Made by a program: the position numbers and the translations under genes. A DNA stretch of 64,000 nt from Filosporella fistucella (taxonomy: Eukaryota; Ascomycota; Leotiomycetes; Helotiales), in the NCBI GenBank assembly GCA_030077755.1, contig JAQJZZ010000008.1:4526001-4590000 (forward strand), read 5' to 3'. Under the pieces are notes generated by a model. The model saw only the letters and a program-made list of their open reading frames with translations, was not told where the DNA came from and searched no databases. Shown piece by piece: positions 21,765 to 34,277 of the stretch. The stretch's first letter is position 1. Every line of letters begins with the position of its first letter.

Positions 21765-24700
21765 ATGCGTTCGTCAATCGCCAGGTATGTAGGGTGGGCT
21801 GGCATTCGACCTGGGCTTGGACCTCCTGCCAGCAAAATTCTTCGTCCTCCATGCATTCGATTCGAGTCAACACTCAACCTTCCGGAGCTTGATAGGAAAT
21901 GGCGAAGCAGATGGAAAAAAGAGCAGGAGGTGGGGAAAAGATCAGCTACAGCGAAATTAGGGGCCGAGAAGAAATATATCCTTCCAATGTTTCCATATCC
22001 CTCGGGCGATCTTCACCTTGGCCATCTTCGAGTGTACACCATCTCTGATGTTCTGTCACGATTTCGTCGCATGCAAGGTTATGATGTTATGCACCCAATT
22101 GGATGGGATGCGTTTGGTCTGCCGGCAGAGAATGCTGCTATTGAGAGGGGAATCGATCCCAAGGTCTGGACGAAACAGAATATTGCAAAGATGAAGACAC
22201 AATTGGAAGCCATGAATGGGCATTGGGATTGGGATAGGGTACGTGGACGCCTACATGCTCGCAGATTCAACTGACCTTTGTAGGAATTCGCGACTTGCGA
22301 TCCCAGTTTCTACAAGCATACTCAGGCGCTTTTTCTCGCCCTACACAAAGCTGGTCTTGCATACCAAGCAGAATCGCTCGTCAACTACGACCCAGTAGAC
22401 AAAACTGTCCTCGCAAACGAACAGGTTGATGCAAATGGGAGGTCGTGGAGATCTGGAGCAGTGGTAGAGAAGAAGATGCTCAAACAATGGTTCTTCAAAA
22501 TTTCGGAATTTCGACAGGAATTGTTGGATGGGCTGACTAACTTGGAGAAGAATGGAGCTTGGCCGGAGAGGGTTCTGGCAATGCAAAAAAATTGGCTAGG
22601 GAAATCAAAAGGAGCCAAAATAAAATTCCCTGTGGTGGCATATTCTGGAGATGCTCATGCATATATTGAGGTTTTCACAACCCGGCCTGACACTATTTTT
22701 GGAGTGCAATATCTGGCTCTTGCGTCGACACATCCCATCGTTCAAAGTCTTGCCAAGTCAGATATAGAACTGCAAGCTTTCTTGGACACTATACCAGCTC
22801 TTCCACCGGACTCTAAGGTTGGATATCTTCTTCCACATGTTCGCGCGTTGAATCCCCTAGCATCTGAAGATTCAGCGCCGGATGCTTCGAAAGCATCACT
22901 TCCTATTTACGTTGCCCCATACGTCCTCGGAGATTATGGTGATGGAGCCGTTATGGGTGTTCCTGGGCATGATACAAGGGACCATTCTTTCTGGAAGCAC
23001 AATCGCTATGATGACCTGATTAGATTGGTCATATCTCAATCTGCCGATGAGGCCACAACAGCCATGAAAGCCGAACCTCTAAAACAATCCTTAGATGCCC
23101 CTTTCATTCATCACGGCGTTCTAACGCATCATAGCGGCCGTTATGAGGGAATGACCACCGCCGAGGCCACGGAAGAGATCCTAAATTTTCTCGAATTAAA
23201 AGATCTTGGATCCACCGCGGAGACGTGGCGACTTCGAGACTGGTTAATAAGTCGTCAGAGATATTGGGGTACACCGATTCCAGTGATACACTGTGAGAGC
23301 TGTGGTCCAGTTCCTGTGCCAGACGACCAACTGCCTGTTGAACTGCCGTCGGTGGATGAACATTGGGAAAGTGGAAAGACAGGAAATCCTTTGGAACATG
23401 CTCACGACTGGGTGAATACTTCCTGCCCTTCATGCGGAGGTGTAGCAAAGCGGGATACCGATACCATGGATACATTTGTTGATTCGAGTTGGTATTTCAT
23501 GAGATTTACCGATCCAAAGAATGCCATTTCCCCATTTTCACCCGAAGCAGCGGATGCCAAACTACCTGTGGATCTTTACATTGGAGGCGTCGAACATGCA
23601 ATTTTACATCTTTTGTACGCACGTTTCATCTCGAAGTTCTTAGCTTCTTCTCCCGCTTGGCCAAAGGGCGAAGGCTGCCACGGAGAACCTTTCACCCAAG
23701 TCTTGACCCAAGGAATGGTACACGGGAAAACATATTCGGATCCAGATACTGGGCGATTCTTGAAGCCAGATGAGGTCGATCTCTCAGATGCATCGAATCC
23801 CCGTATCTTACCCACTGGCCAAAACGCCAATGTTAGCTTTGAGAAGATGTCCAAATCAAAATACAACGGCGTTGATCCCGGGACTTGTATGACCAAATAT
23901 GGCGCAGATGCCACAAGGGCACATATTTTGTTTCAAGCCCCAGTGAGTGAAATTCTAGAGTGGGACGAGGATAGGATATCTGGGATTATTCGATGGCTGC
24001 GTCGGGTTCATGAAATGGTTTTACAAACACATGAACGGTTCTACAAGCACCCAAATATTCCGGATTTCAATCCAAAGGCATACTTTATTGAAGAGGAAAT
24101 ATGGAGTGACGATGCAGAGCCTTGGCACAGGGATTCATTCTTTGAAAGAAAAGCTTTGAAGCAAGATATGCCACTCGAAAGGTCCGCTCACCTATCTACA
24201 CCGGATATAGAGCCTTCTATACTCAAAAGTATTTGGGAGGCAGAGAAAGGCATGTGGCGTGATGTCCAAAGAACGATCGAAAGCGTCACACATTCATACA
24301 GCACAACGTACTCCCTAAATACAGTGGTATCAGATCTCATGTCCTTGACCAATGTTCTTGGCGTACAGCTTGGACAAGAATATACATCTTTTCCTATGAA
24401 ACGCTGGGATATAACACCTGTCAAGTTTGTGCATCACCCAAACCCTATGCTCTCCTTTCAGGCAATGGAGACGCTGCTACGAATGATGGCTCCTATTACA
24501 CCCGCGTTTGCAGAAGAGTGCTGGACCATACTGCATTCTGGTCCTCGTTCCGAAATATCTGATAGTGGAATATTCAGGCCTGGTTCACCACGCTCTATAT
24601 TTGACGAATCTTTCCCGACTACTGATGGCACATATGAGTTGTTGGCACCTGCTACGCATTCTTGTGCTGTGCAGGTCAATGGGAGATTACGATTCATTGT

Positions 24701-24893
24701 TCAGATACCCGTTACAGCCAGTAAACTTGAAGGCGAAGAATTGAAGAGCTTTGTTATTGATGAAGTTCTAAGGTCGGAGGATGGGAAGGAAAAATTATCG
24801 GGACCCAAAGATGGAAAAAATTATCCCGATGCAAGCAAGGCGAAGAAGGTGATTGTTGTGAGGGCAGGCACGACAATAAATTTTGTCATTTGA
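21765..24893 (+). CDS. NAM2: Leucyl-tRNA synthetase, mitochondrial
   Basis: Class Ia synthetase charging mitochondrial tRNA-Leu; the bacterial-type architecture and N-terminal presequence ([18 protein letters not shown]) point to mitochondria. One 45-bp intron (22239-22283) joins ...GHWDWDR to [13 protein letters not shown]; the protein is about 1,027 aa. HIGH motif: HLGH at residues 84-87 within [13 protein letters not shown]. The CP1 editing domain includes TTRPDTIFG. The RYWGTPIP and WYFMRFTDP blocks flank the catalytic core, and KMSKS is intact at 679-683 in [13 protein letters not shown]. The anticodon-binding domain and C-terminal domain complete the chain. No defects. In yeast the homologue also assists group I intron splicing; whether that holds here is unknown. 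Confidence 0.95.
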
Positions 24894-25238
24894 AGGTTGG
24901 GCATCCAGGGAATGGGATTTCGTGGTGATGTTTGATGGCTATGGCCTGGTTTATGGCAAGATCAACCGATGTACAAACATGTGTTTAGAGTTGATATATG
25001 AAGCCGTCAAATACCATGTACTACTTACTATATATTCCAAGCATACCTAGCTAGGTATCCCTTAATTTGCTTGATTTTTTGCTGCTGCCTCATCGCTCTT
25101 GCAGTTGATTATCTGATTACGCGACAGCTCAGAGAGTAGAAGAGAAAGGGTGGAGCTCTGCCGGTCTGTCTTGTGTACAACAAGCTCGGCTGCCGAAAAG
25201 AAAATGCAAAAACAATCCCCAAAAAAATTAAACCCTTT
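24894..25238. other. 3' flank of leucyl-tRNA synthetase
   Basis: Contains the 3' UTR of the synthetase gene. No coding content; the final bases (AAAA run reading TTTT on the minus strand around 25225-25237) lie just downstream of the tRNA. Confidence 0.5.
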
Positions 25239-25312
25239 TGATCACTACGAGGGTCGAACTCGCGACCTTGGCGTTATTAGCACCACGCTCTAACCAACTG
25301 AGCTAAGCGATC
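25239..25312 (-). tRNA. tRNA-Ile, anticodon AAU
   Basis: The minus strand folds as a 74-nt cloverleaf. Acceptor stem GATCGCT pairs with AGTGATC with discriminator A. The D-arm has GCTCAGTTGGTTAGAGC. The anticodon arm TGGTG-CTAATAA-CGCCA presents AAT (IAU after editing). The T-arm is GTCGCGAGTTCGACCCTCG-like with a canonical TTCGA loop. No intron. The internal A box and B box (GGTTCGANNCC-like GAGTTCGACCC) are intact, and T-runs follow downstream as a Pol III terminator. Confidence 0.96.
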
Positions 25313-26157
25313 TCATTGGATGCTCGAGATTTTCTTATTTGAAATCGTATTCTAACAATGTCAGGGTGGAAAGAGATTTGTTGTGGTCCAAGGCAGCGCC
25401 AAGACAATGAGAAGCGAGATCCCATATATGGTGGTGCCAAGAGAGGTGGGGGGGTGTATTGGATCTAGTGACTCTCATATCGGCTTGTAAGAAGAATTTG
25501 GAATAAATGTTACAGAAGCTGGAAGAGTAGGACGAAGATAAAATTTCTTGGTTACCAATTGGATACACGTTTGTACTTCTTGGAAACCTCGCTATATGAG
25601 CACTGGAGTGTTGCGACAGGTTACCTTTTTCGTGGATAAGCTGAGGATTGATAATCCTCTCGTAGATGTACACGGGATTCAGTGCGAAATAGACCTAGCA
25701 ACACTCTCAAAAGCCGTACCTAGTAGGGACTAGGGCTCCCGACTACTGCTGCTGTGAGGCTGGACGCATTCGGAGTCATAGCGAGGTAAAATCTTATTCC
25801 TATCAAACTTTTCACATGCCATCATAATTCATTGAGTGGTCGAGCTAGTGTTCAGGGTCTGTTATGGTTCGGAATTCCGAACCCCAACGCTATCGGAAGT
25901 GGAGAATTGAAATTGCTCCCACATTACAAACTTTTTCAGAGGTATTTGCTTCCAAAGCTTGCAAGATTGGTGCACAGATATGTTATTGGGGAACGTAACT
26001 TCATGTAATGTACAGTGATATTAATTATTACTTTTATCAACTCTTGCAACTCGATCAAATCATGGTATCATCATATATATACAGCTACTCTCCCCCAACC
26101 GGTTCATATCCCCTTTGGTCCACCGGAATAAAAGAAATCGCACACTCATTTCAACCA
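25313..26157. other. Intergenic region
   Basis: No recognisable gene. It includes the 3' UTR of the MARVEL-like gene (right side) and the 5' flank of the tRNA (left side). The short frames seen have no family features. Confidence 0.5.
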
Positions 26158-27077
26158 TTAGAAAGTGCCAGTGGCATTCTGGTTGTGGTGAGGAGTGTGA
26201 GTGGTGGTGGTAGTCTGATATCCATTTCCAACTAATCCACCCTGCTGTCCTGTGTAGCTAGTAGGTGCGTTGCCATAAGCGGCAGTGTTACCATACTTGT
26301 TGACTGGAACCTCTCCTCCTACAGCAGTGGCATCAGTATTGTAGCTGTGGCGCACATCTGCTGGGGTGGTGTGGACTGGGAGAGTATCAGGGTTCTTCTC
26401 GACATAGGCGCTGTTTCTTTTTGGCTTGCGTTGCCAAAACTTGCGCTTTGGAGAGCCGGCAGTGTAGCCGTTGTTTGGGGATGGTCCGAAAGCACGCTCC
26501 TTGCGACGATGCTTGATAAGGCCGTATTCGACCGGAATAGAGAGTAGGAAGAAGAAGCTGTGGGTGTTAGATATATCTGAAGTGCAAAATAGGTGACAAC
26601 TTACATGGCAACAATAGCGACGGCAAAACAAGCTGTCTCCAATTTACAAGCGGTACGAAGAGAAGGCAGGATGGTAATTCCACCACTTCCATTCTCGACC
26701 TCGTTATCAACGCGGACATCTCCACTACCGAATGGAGTGTCGACATTTCCTCTGCAGCTGGAAGCACCTCCACGAAGAGCCCAAGCAACATAGATAAAAG
26801 CTCCCATGAAAGCAACATCAAGAAGCATGCCGAGAATAGAGAACACGGCAATACCACCTAGACAGCACACCAGGATGAGAGCGAGGAGTGTGTACAAAGT
26901 AGCAGCTCCGGAGATGCCTTCAACGGCGCGAATGTATGTAGCGACGCGTAAATCATGGTTGACGAGGGTAGCAAGGAAGTAGGAGAAGATGCCTAAAATG
27001 ATGGCAGCGCAGCAGAATTGAATTGCGCGGATGAAGAGGGAGAGGGATTTGAGAGCGACGCCGCCGAATTTTGCCAT
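26158..27077 (-). CDS. MARVEL-domain integral membrane protein
   Basis: About 290 aa from two exons (intron 26558-26604). Four hydrophobic helices are visible: FIRAIQFCCAAIILGIFSYF, then GAATLYTLLALILVCCLG, then VFSILGMLLDVAFMGAFIYV, and TACFAVAIVAIFFFLLSIP spanning the intron. This spacing and the small extracellular Cys between helices 3 and 4 match the fungal MARVEL/Nce102-like group, which organise plasma-membrane or vesicle domains. A hydrophilic C-tail of about 120 residues rich in Thr, Asn, Gly, Tyr and His (repeats such as GNAPTSYTGQQGG) faces the cytosol. Start chosen at 27077 because homology-like sequence begins there (MAKFGGVALK). Confidence 0.85.
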
Positions 27078-29080
27078 TTTGAAGATGACTTTTGTGAATG
27101 AAGTTCGGAAAAGGTAGATATGAGGTTGTTGTCGTACGATTATGGATATGAGGCAAAGGGACCATAATATACCTCTCACAGTCAAGGATGCATCCTACGG
27201 TAAGGAGAGCAAGACAGGGCAGAGGCTGCAATGTCATCACTCTCCACCGCAACCAGGGTTTTTAGCTCCTTGCAACTTTTTTTCTCTACAAAGCCACGAA
27301 TCGCTAGGAATGGAGAGCTGTTGATTGGATCTCCCCTCGATTCCGGGTGGTAGCGAGGTTCTGGCCTGCTCTGTGCGCGGATCGTGGCGGCATGACGAAA
27401 GGTTTAAGATGGTTTGAGTGAGTGAGTGCCGGTTGAATATTCTCCGTTTGCACTTTTAGTTAGATTAGGAGAAAATGGAACTTAAGGCAGAGTAAGTTCA
27501 CTAATTGCCTTGGACCTTTCTGTCTAGCCATTCTCTCAACTTGTTTTACATCTCCTTCTGCAGAATTAAGTATTAATCTAGATTTTGCTACATGTTGTGT
27601 GCACTATATGCCCAAACTAAGTTTCCACCTCGTCAGACCTTAATTTCAACCTCTGCTCTCTTAACTTCTTATCCCAACGTGGCAGCTCCTCTTGAAGACC
27701 ATGTCTTGGTAAGTATCTTGCCTATGTAGTACGAAGTAATATCACATCACATTTATCACGCCCACGGAATGACGTCCTTCCCCAGTCAATGTTACACCCA
27801 CACCAAAATTCTAAAACAGCCCTGACATCATCATCCCTGTCTGCATTCTGCACAAGCCCCAAAATCAGCACATCGATCGTCGCACAGCCACATATTCAAC
27901 CAATCCTCTTCTCGACATGCAGCTCGGCAGTTCAGCTGTGGCGCAAACGCCAAGGGCACGCTTTGTTGCATGTCGTGGATGGTGGTGCTGCTGTTTTTGT
28001 TGCATGTCGGTGGAGATTGGGATTTGGACTGACTGTGAGTGAGACAGACCTGAGTTGTGAGAGGGATGCGTGAGGCAGAGGGAGAAGAGACTTGCGAGGT
28101 CGAGGTGCTGGTGAAGAAGGAGACCTGAGGAAAAATGAGGCACAAATGAGAGTACTCGGTAAGTGGCACGCAAAAGAGGAATAGTGCGTCATTGATGGAG
28201 GGAGGAACAGTGCGGATGGAATTGTGGGATAGCAGGTGCAAAAGTGGAGAGTGAGCATGAGGTTGATGATGCCTGAGTGAGTTGTATTCCATACCAGATC
28301 TTAATTGAGTAATGCTCCATAATTCGTGATTCACGATGCCTTCTCTCTGATCAACCTCAAAGAACATTCCCAGTCGGTGAGGACTCTCAAGAAAAGAGTT
28401 GAGACTATCGCCTTATCTAACGTGGACTTTGCATGCTGGCATTGCTTCTGAAAGTTCGAGAATTCCATGCCCAAGAATATGCCGTAATCAATGTACGAGT
28501 AAATCCCACAAGTTAAACATATTTTGATAAGCGTGAGACCAAGTTTAATCTAAAAAGCTCACTCTAATCAATCTCGATGCATTAAAACTTATCTTCATGT
28601 ATCCCATACAGTAAACGACACCTTTCGACAACCCTCTTGTGGCATACATACTCGGCTTAGTAGCTACACATCATCGATACTCACCGAGTACGAACACTGC
28701 AATGACTTGAAGTATGTCATAACAAATGGACTCAGAGATGGCACGGTATTGAGCATTTCATGACTCTCTCAAGTCTGGCTGTCCGTACAGAAAACCCAAC
28801 TTGTTCAGAACCTTCATACTTTCACTTGCACTATCGAACCGATGAAAGTAAAAGCTCGGAGTGGGGTTGGGAACATATAGAATGAGTACTAGGCTATGAG
28901 AGCTCGGGGATATATGCAATGTGATGCCACAACTGACAGAATATCAAGCGGTGTATCGAATCAAGTTTTCAAAAATTTCATGACTCGAGAAGTGGGTCAG
29001 ACAATGCACCACCAAATTTGTTAGAAATATTTTGTCTATTCATAAGCATGTTCTACCCTATTCATACACCCATTTCCTCC
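27078..29080. other. Intergenic region, about 2 kb
   Basis: No gene supported. A 178-codon minus-strand frame at 27831-28367 is Ser/His-rich, simple in composition and overlapped by two other open frames on the same strand, so it reflects a pyrimidine-rich tract rather than coding. Confidence 0.5.
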
Positions 29081-30409
29081 TCAATTCTTCCCTGTACCAA
29101 AAGCCTCATGGAAACCGGTCAGGGTAACACGATATCTGACCTTGTTATCCTTCACCTTCTGAACAGCTTCAGCACATCCAGCCTCAGAGATCTTGATCGT
29201 CTCAATCTTGGGCTTGACACCTTGATCCCAGATCTTGCTTGCAAGTTGCAACATCTCTTCCGCCTCCTTCTTACTTCCGATATGGGATCCGCCCATCTTA
29301 CATCCATTCGAGGCAAATACTTGAGCCTGGAATTGGGGTAATGGCTCATCTGGAAGCCCAACGTTGTGAAACTCGCCGTTAATGTTGATGGTACTTAAAT
29401 ACTCTGCGATATCAAACTTGTGAGTCATATCCGCACAGTTGAGAACAAAGTCGAAGGTGAATGCTAGAGGCTTCGCCCAATCCTTCTCGCCTGTTGATAC
29501 GAAGTGGTGAGCACCAAGGTCAAGAGCATCTTGCTTCTTGTTAGGGCTGTGTGACAAAGCCCAAACCTCTGCACCCAAAGCACGAGCCCAGATAAGAGCA
29601 AAATGTCCGAGACCACCAATACCAACAATGGCAACCTTCTTTCCTTTACCAGTACCAGCCCGAACAAGAGGAGAGTATACTGTCAGACCAGCACACATCA
29701 TTGGTGCGACAGCTTCGGATGGAAGGTTGGCAGGAATTGGGAATACGAATTGTTCATGAACTCGAGAGTGTGAAGAATATCCCCCTTGAGCAATGATCTG
29801 TTCTCCATTTTTGTCTTTCATGGGCGACTGGCTTTGCTCGAAAGGGATATCTTTGTTTCCTCCTTTTGTATTGTATGGAGCCCCATATGTATCTGACAGG
29901 TTAGTAGATGCTATTTGAGGGACAAAAGCTACCTACCGACTTTATGAGGGCAGTAGTTCTCGTTGTTATTCTCGCACATCCGACACCTCATGCAAGATTG
30001 GACTTGAGCTCCAACGCCAACGCGCTCTCCTGGCTTGAATTTGGTGACTTTTGGTCCCACTCGAAGAACTTTTCCAATAATCTCGTGGCCAACACAGAGA
30101 GGAAGAGGGACTTCTCCCCAACCACCTGTTATCGAATGAACATCAGATCCACACACGCCGCAACACTCGTTCTCAATATCGACATCATAGTCTTCGAAAA
30201 CTTTTGGTGTAAACTGGCAATGTTTAGCAGATGATTGCTCACCTCCCAATTCAGCATACCTTCTGCTTCTTGAAGTCAGTCCATTTTGCAGTGTCGCTGA
30301 TCATGAAACCAGTAAATTGTTCGGGAGCTGAAGCCATGTCGACGATTGATGTTTTGCGTTTCTTGATAGGAAGATCGCTACTAAGTACTTTCTCCTCGAG
30401 ACTCGCCAT
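29081..30409 (-). CDS. NADP-dependent medium-chain alcohol dehydrogenase (cinnamyl-alcohol/ADH6-7 type)
   Basis: Zinc enzyme reducing aldehydes with NADPH. Three exons (introns 30214-30259 and 29893-29936), about 412 aa from the first ATG. A second in-frame ATG at 30337 (MASAPEQFTGF) gives the more usual length of about 388 and may be the true start. Catalytic zinc site: CCGVCGSDVHSITGGWG and GHEIIG. Structural zinc cysteines: CMRCRMCENNNENYC. The cofactor fold carries GIGGLGHFALIWARALG, followed by ALSHSPNKK, where Ser/Lys residues in place of an acidic residue favour NADPH. The insert around EQSQSPMKDKNG is typical of fungal members. Cytosolic; intact. Confidence 0.92.
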
Positions 30410-33400
30410 TTTGAAGGGTCTGTTTTGGATAAGTAGACAAAAATTTGTGGAGACTTCTAGTTTATTGTTGAACGAGTAATGGTAAACTCTGGAGGAAGGT
30501 CCGGATCTCGAGTAGGTGCCATTTTGAGTGACCTCACTGCTCTTTCCCCTGGGGAAAGTGCCGATGACAGCCTCATTTCTGATCTAGACCATTTTGGCTG
30601 ACACATTTAACGCCATGTATGTTATTGCTGAGGTAAATAGTCTGTGAGCTGCATTTCAGAGCTTTCCTGGACGAATCCGTTCTCGAGCTTTGTTGAAGTG
30701 ACATCAGGAAAGTGGAAAACGAGTGACGTCGGGGATTTGTAGAAAAATCGCTTAGTATGGAACGAGAGTGGAGGGGTAGCTTTTTACCAGAAGAGGAAGG
30801 AGGGGAAAATGGTTCATACATAGAAAATTCGATGCGAAGATGATGGGAATGAGAGATAGATGCATTTATTCGATCAAAGCCCTACTTGAACTGATCATGA
30901 TCAAGATGCACATGAAGTCATGTGATGATGTACCTCCAGTCTGGAAGAGGCAGAGTGGGAAGGGATTACAGAGTAACAACGAAGGGAATGAAATCCCATT
31001 TGGGTAAACGTACCCGCGATGGCTTTCTTGAAGAACCCTTCTTTTTTCCCCAGGTTTCGGATTCAATGATCATGTCATGTTCAGACTGAAAATCGAACGT
31101 TGATTTCTCGTTGAGGATACGCCACCACGAAAGGAGGGGAACCCCGCAGTCGTATGATGCAAACCAGTCCAAGTCCTTGGTACTACAGTAACAAACTCAA
31201 TTGGAAGTTTTAATATTGGGAAAACGCCTTATTTGAATATTTCTTTTGGGGAACCTTGATGGCTTGAGGGTCTTATCCGACGTAGTTCCTGCTTCAGGCC
31301 GGGCGATATACAGATGTCATCGGCCGGCCGGCTTCAAAATTGACCGACATTTTCGGAGTAACAGTCAACAGTCTTTCCATCACGGAACTTTTGATGCCCT
31401 ACCGCCGATGAATAGGAACGTTCACGGAAGGTCGGCGATTCCGAATAGCTTCAAGACCGAACGAGATGAATGGCCGCAATCACATGGAATGTCTCTCACG
31501 TGCAGCAAGCCATAGAAAAGCATAAGGACTTGGCGCTGATGCACGTCCTTTTTGGTCGGCTATGTTCGGGTATTCACTTATGCGACTGAAAATACCGTCA
31601 ATCTTGCCGAGTCACGCTGACCCCACTATGCCGACGAGCTGGACCAGGGGAGTGGCGACGGATATGGGTGGGTGCACTGGGTGTGGATGAGATGTGGATG
31701 CACGACTCGTGCACATCCTTGTGACTCCAAGCACTTTTCGGGTTGGGAAGGGAGGGAGACTTAGAGAGTTGGAGATGGTGATGGTGGTGAAGTAGGTAGG
31801 TATGTAAGGGATGGAGATGGAGCGAAGGATGAGATGTGGAAATACCATGCAGACTGTAAATCAAGCTGTGAGGAAAAAGAGGAGAGGAGGGACGGGATAG
31901 CTGTGGATTGGATATGATGAAGGAGAAGCCAAAGAGATGGGAGGGTTGCATCGTGAGGGTATACTTTGATATTGAATTGATGCCTTACTACTTTGGGCTA
32001 TTAATGAGGCAGAAAATCAAGCTTATGAGCTCGACAGTACCTACTACATGGATTGGATCTGCGAAGGTCTGAAGGACTACTTACTGCTCCAGCTTTATTA
32101 TTTGGGACTCCTGGGCTCAAGATGGAAAAGGAATCGTAAAGTCGGGAACAAACCATAATCCTAGAAGGCAAGCTGAAGCGATGGTGAAGCATGATCACTT
32201 CTTATGGTGCTTACCTCTTGACTGCCTTGACTACCAAGTGATTTTGAAGTGACAGATGCCAAACCAGATTTGGTGTCTCAGCTCATCGGACATGACGACG
32301 TTTCTGTCCAACCCAAAACACCTGCACTGTGATGAGAATCTGCAACGAGTGGTAATACTGAACCATGTTCCAATCCCAAAAGAAACACACCAGGCAAGAT
32401 GTTGCATACTGTACCTACTATCGAGCATATATCTATTGTGTATGTTAGGTCCCTTTTCTCAAACTTCCCTCCCGATTCCAACCGATTCCCTTGTAGTTAT
32501 TCCGTGCTCTTCCAAGACGGCTTACTTTTCTTCAATCACTGCCTCATTTTCTCTCCGGTGCTTGCCGTGCTATCCAGACTGCCATGCAACATCTTTCTTA
32601 CGAAAACCCATCTGTACTATGCAGACTTGACCAACACACTGCTGCTACTGGTTGATCATCGTCCCTCCATCCTAAGCTCCACCTCCAGCTCCAGACTTTT
32701 GATACCGATTCTGGAGAAGTGGGTTGTACCCCTGTTCAGGCCCAGCAAAAATATGATAAATGCATGCGTCAACGGAACGAGGGGAAATGAAAACTTTCAT
32801 CACAGAGCGGAACGGGTCCATGTTAGACCTGGTTTAGTTGCGAATCTGGTTATGTGGGAGGTGTTATTGGTAAGTGAAGAATAAAGATGGCTTTTGGAAT
32901 CTACATGATTGGATATCCTGAGGAAGAGTGCGGAGAAGAAGTGCAGCTCGTGGAGCGCTACTGTGTAGTGGGGCTTGGATTTCGAATCTATGAATTAAAA
33001 AGTTGATCGTTGAAGGTTTCCTCGTTAAAGACCTTCTAGATGCCAGGGGCTGCTGGAAATGCAGTGATAAGGAGAGATGTGATATGAAGTTGGAGTCAAC
33101 CAAAAGTCGAGCTTTACGAATCACGATCGACCTGGACTTACTTCTACTCTTCACATGTTAGATGGAGAGCTGGTACGGTGACACCCGCCGGCACTCGACT
33201 CGTGACTACATACAAAGTACTTCGGCTTAAAATTAATGCTATCGGAGTAGAGGCACGAGAGCTTCAATCTCACCTCACCTCACCACGCCTCACCTCGCTC
33301 ACACGTTCAGTCAATCCGTCAATTAGTCACTCGCTCAGTCGATACAGTCATTGAGCCCGCCACATGCATTTCCAAGCACAATCCAGTAACAGCTGGAAGG

Positions 33401-34277
33401 ATTCCTACTCGCATGACCGACCATCCACGTACTACGAAGTACTGTAGATGTCAAAATTGCAGTTGAATTGAATTGAATTTCACACTAGCTCAGCAAATTT
33501 GAACAGCTCCAAGAGGCGCACATGTGCCATGCACTAGCATGATATCTAGCTATTTCACCAAGTCTGCTGAGCTCTCATAAATTCATCTCATCAGTGATAT
33601 GTAATAACAACAGAATAATGTCTCAACTCAATGGTAGACTTGCCCGCATCAGTCATAGATTCTTATCCATAGACGTTGGCCATGTTATTTGTCCCATTTT
33701 TTATTCTCTCCATCGGGAAAGCTCCACCTGCCCGATGTTAATTTGTCCCTTCGAGCCTCATACACTCTAGCCCGAGAAGTTACGGAGCACCTAGCACGTA
33801 AATGTACTGGACTGGAATTTGGTTGTTTGACTTCTGGTATTCGCAGTCCCCTCCCCTCCCCCAGAATCCCTGCCGTGCTTGTTCGCCGTTCTCTCCTTCC
33901 CTCACCCTTCCCTGTCTTCTCTTCTCCACACAAAGCCAAGCCATCCATCCAGCTGCGCGCGCGGTTTTCTCCATGAAAAATAACCCGTCTCTCTGTGACT
34001 TTCGACTCTCCGTCTTTTTTACTTAAGGATGGGCCACCCCTCCACATCTGGCCGCTCGACTTTATTTTGGTTGCGTCGTCCGGTCTGATGTAAAGATTAT
34101 CATATACAACTCCACTCACCCTTTTGGTTACTATTTATTTTATTTTTGTTGTTTGGGTTTCTAGGTTTTTAATATTTTGGTTCTGTCTGGTCTTCGGTCT
34201 ACGGTCTACGGTCTACGGTCTACAGTCTTGTCTAATGTGCTATCACATGCGAGCTATACATTCTCACCAACTCCAAA
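30410..34277. other. Long intergenic region, about 3.9 kb
   Basis: No protein-coding gene can be supported. Frames of 120-160 codons at 31598-31951, 32399-32884 and 33685-34119 show no domains and lie in pyrimidine- or purine-biased tracts. The last 700 bp is CT-rich with AT stretches, as in long fungal transcription-factor promoters. A heptamer repeat is at 34196-34223. A noncoding transcript or long 5' UTR is possible. Confidence 0.45.
34196..34223. repeat. (GGTCTAC)4 tandem heptamer
   Basis: Four perfect head-to-tail copies, starting 82 bp upstream of the ATG of the Zn2Cys6 regulator gene, so probably in its 5' UTR or core promoter. Confidence 0.9.

Noticed and set aside
27831..28367. 178-codon minus-strand open frame
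   Set aside because: Ser/His/Leu-rich composition caused by a pyrimidine tract, with two overlapping open frames on the same strand and no domain.
32399..32884. 161-codon plus-strand open frame
   Set aside because: No recognisable motifs, no splice or homology support, several overlapping frames.
33685..34119. 144-codon minus-strand open frame upstream of the Zn2Cys6 gene
   Set aside because: Lies in a CT-rich promoter tract; charged low-complexity translation with no family features.
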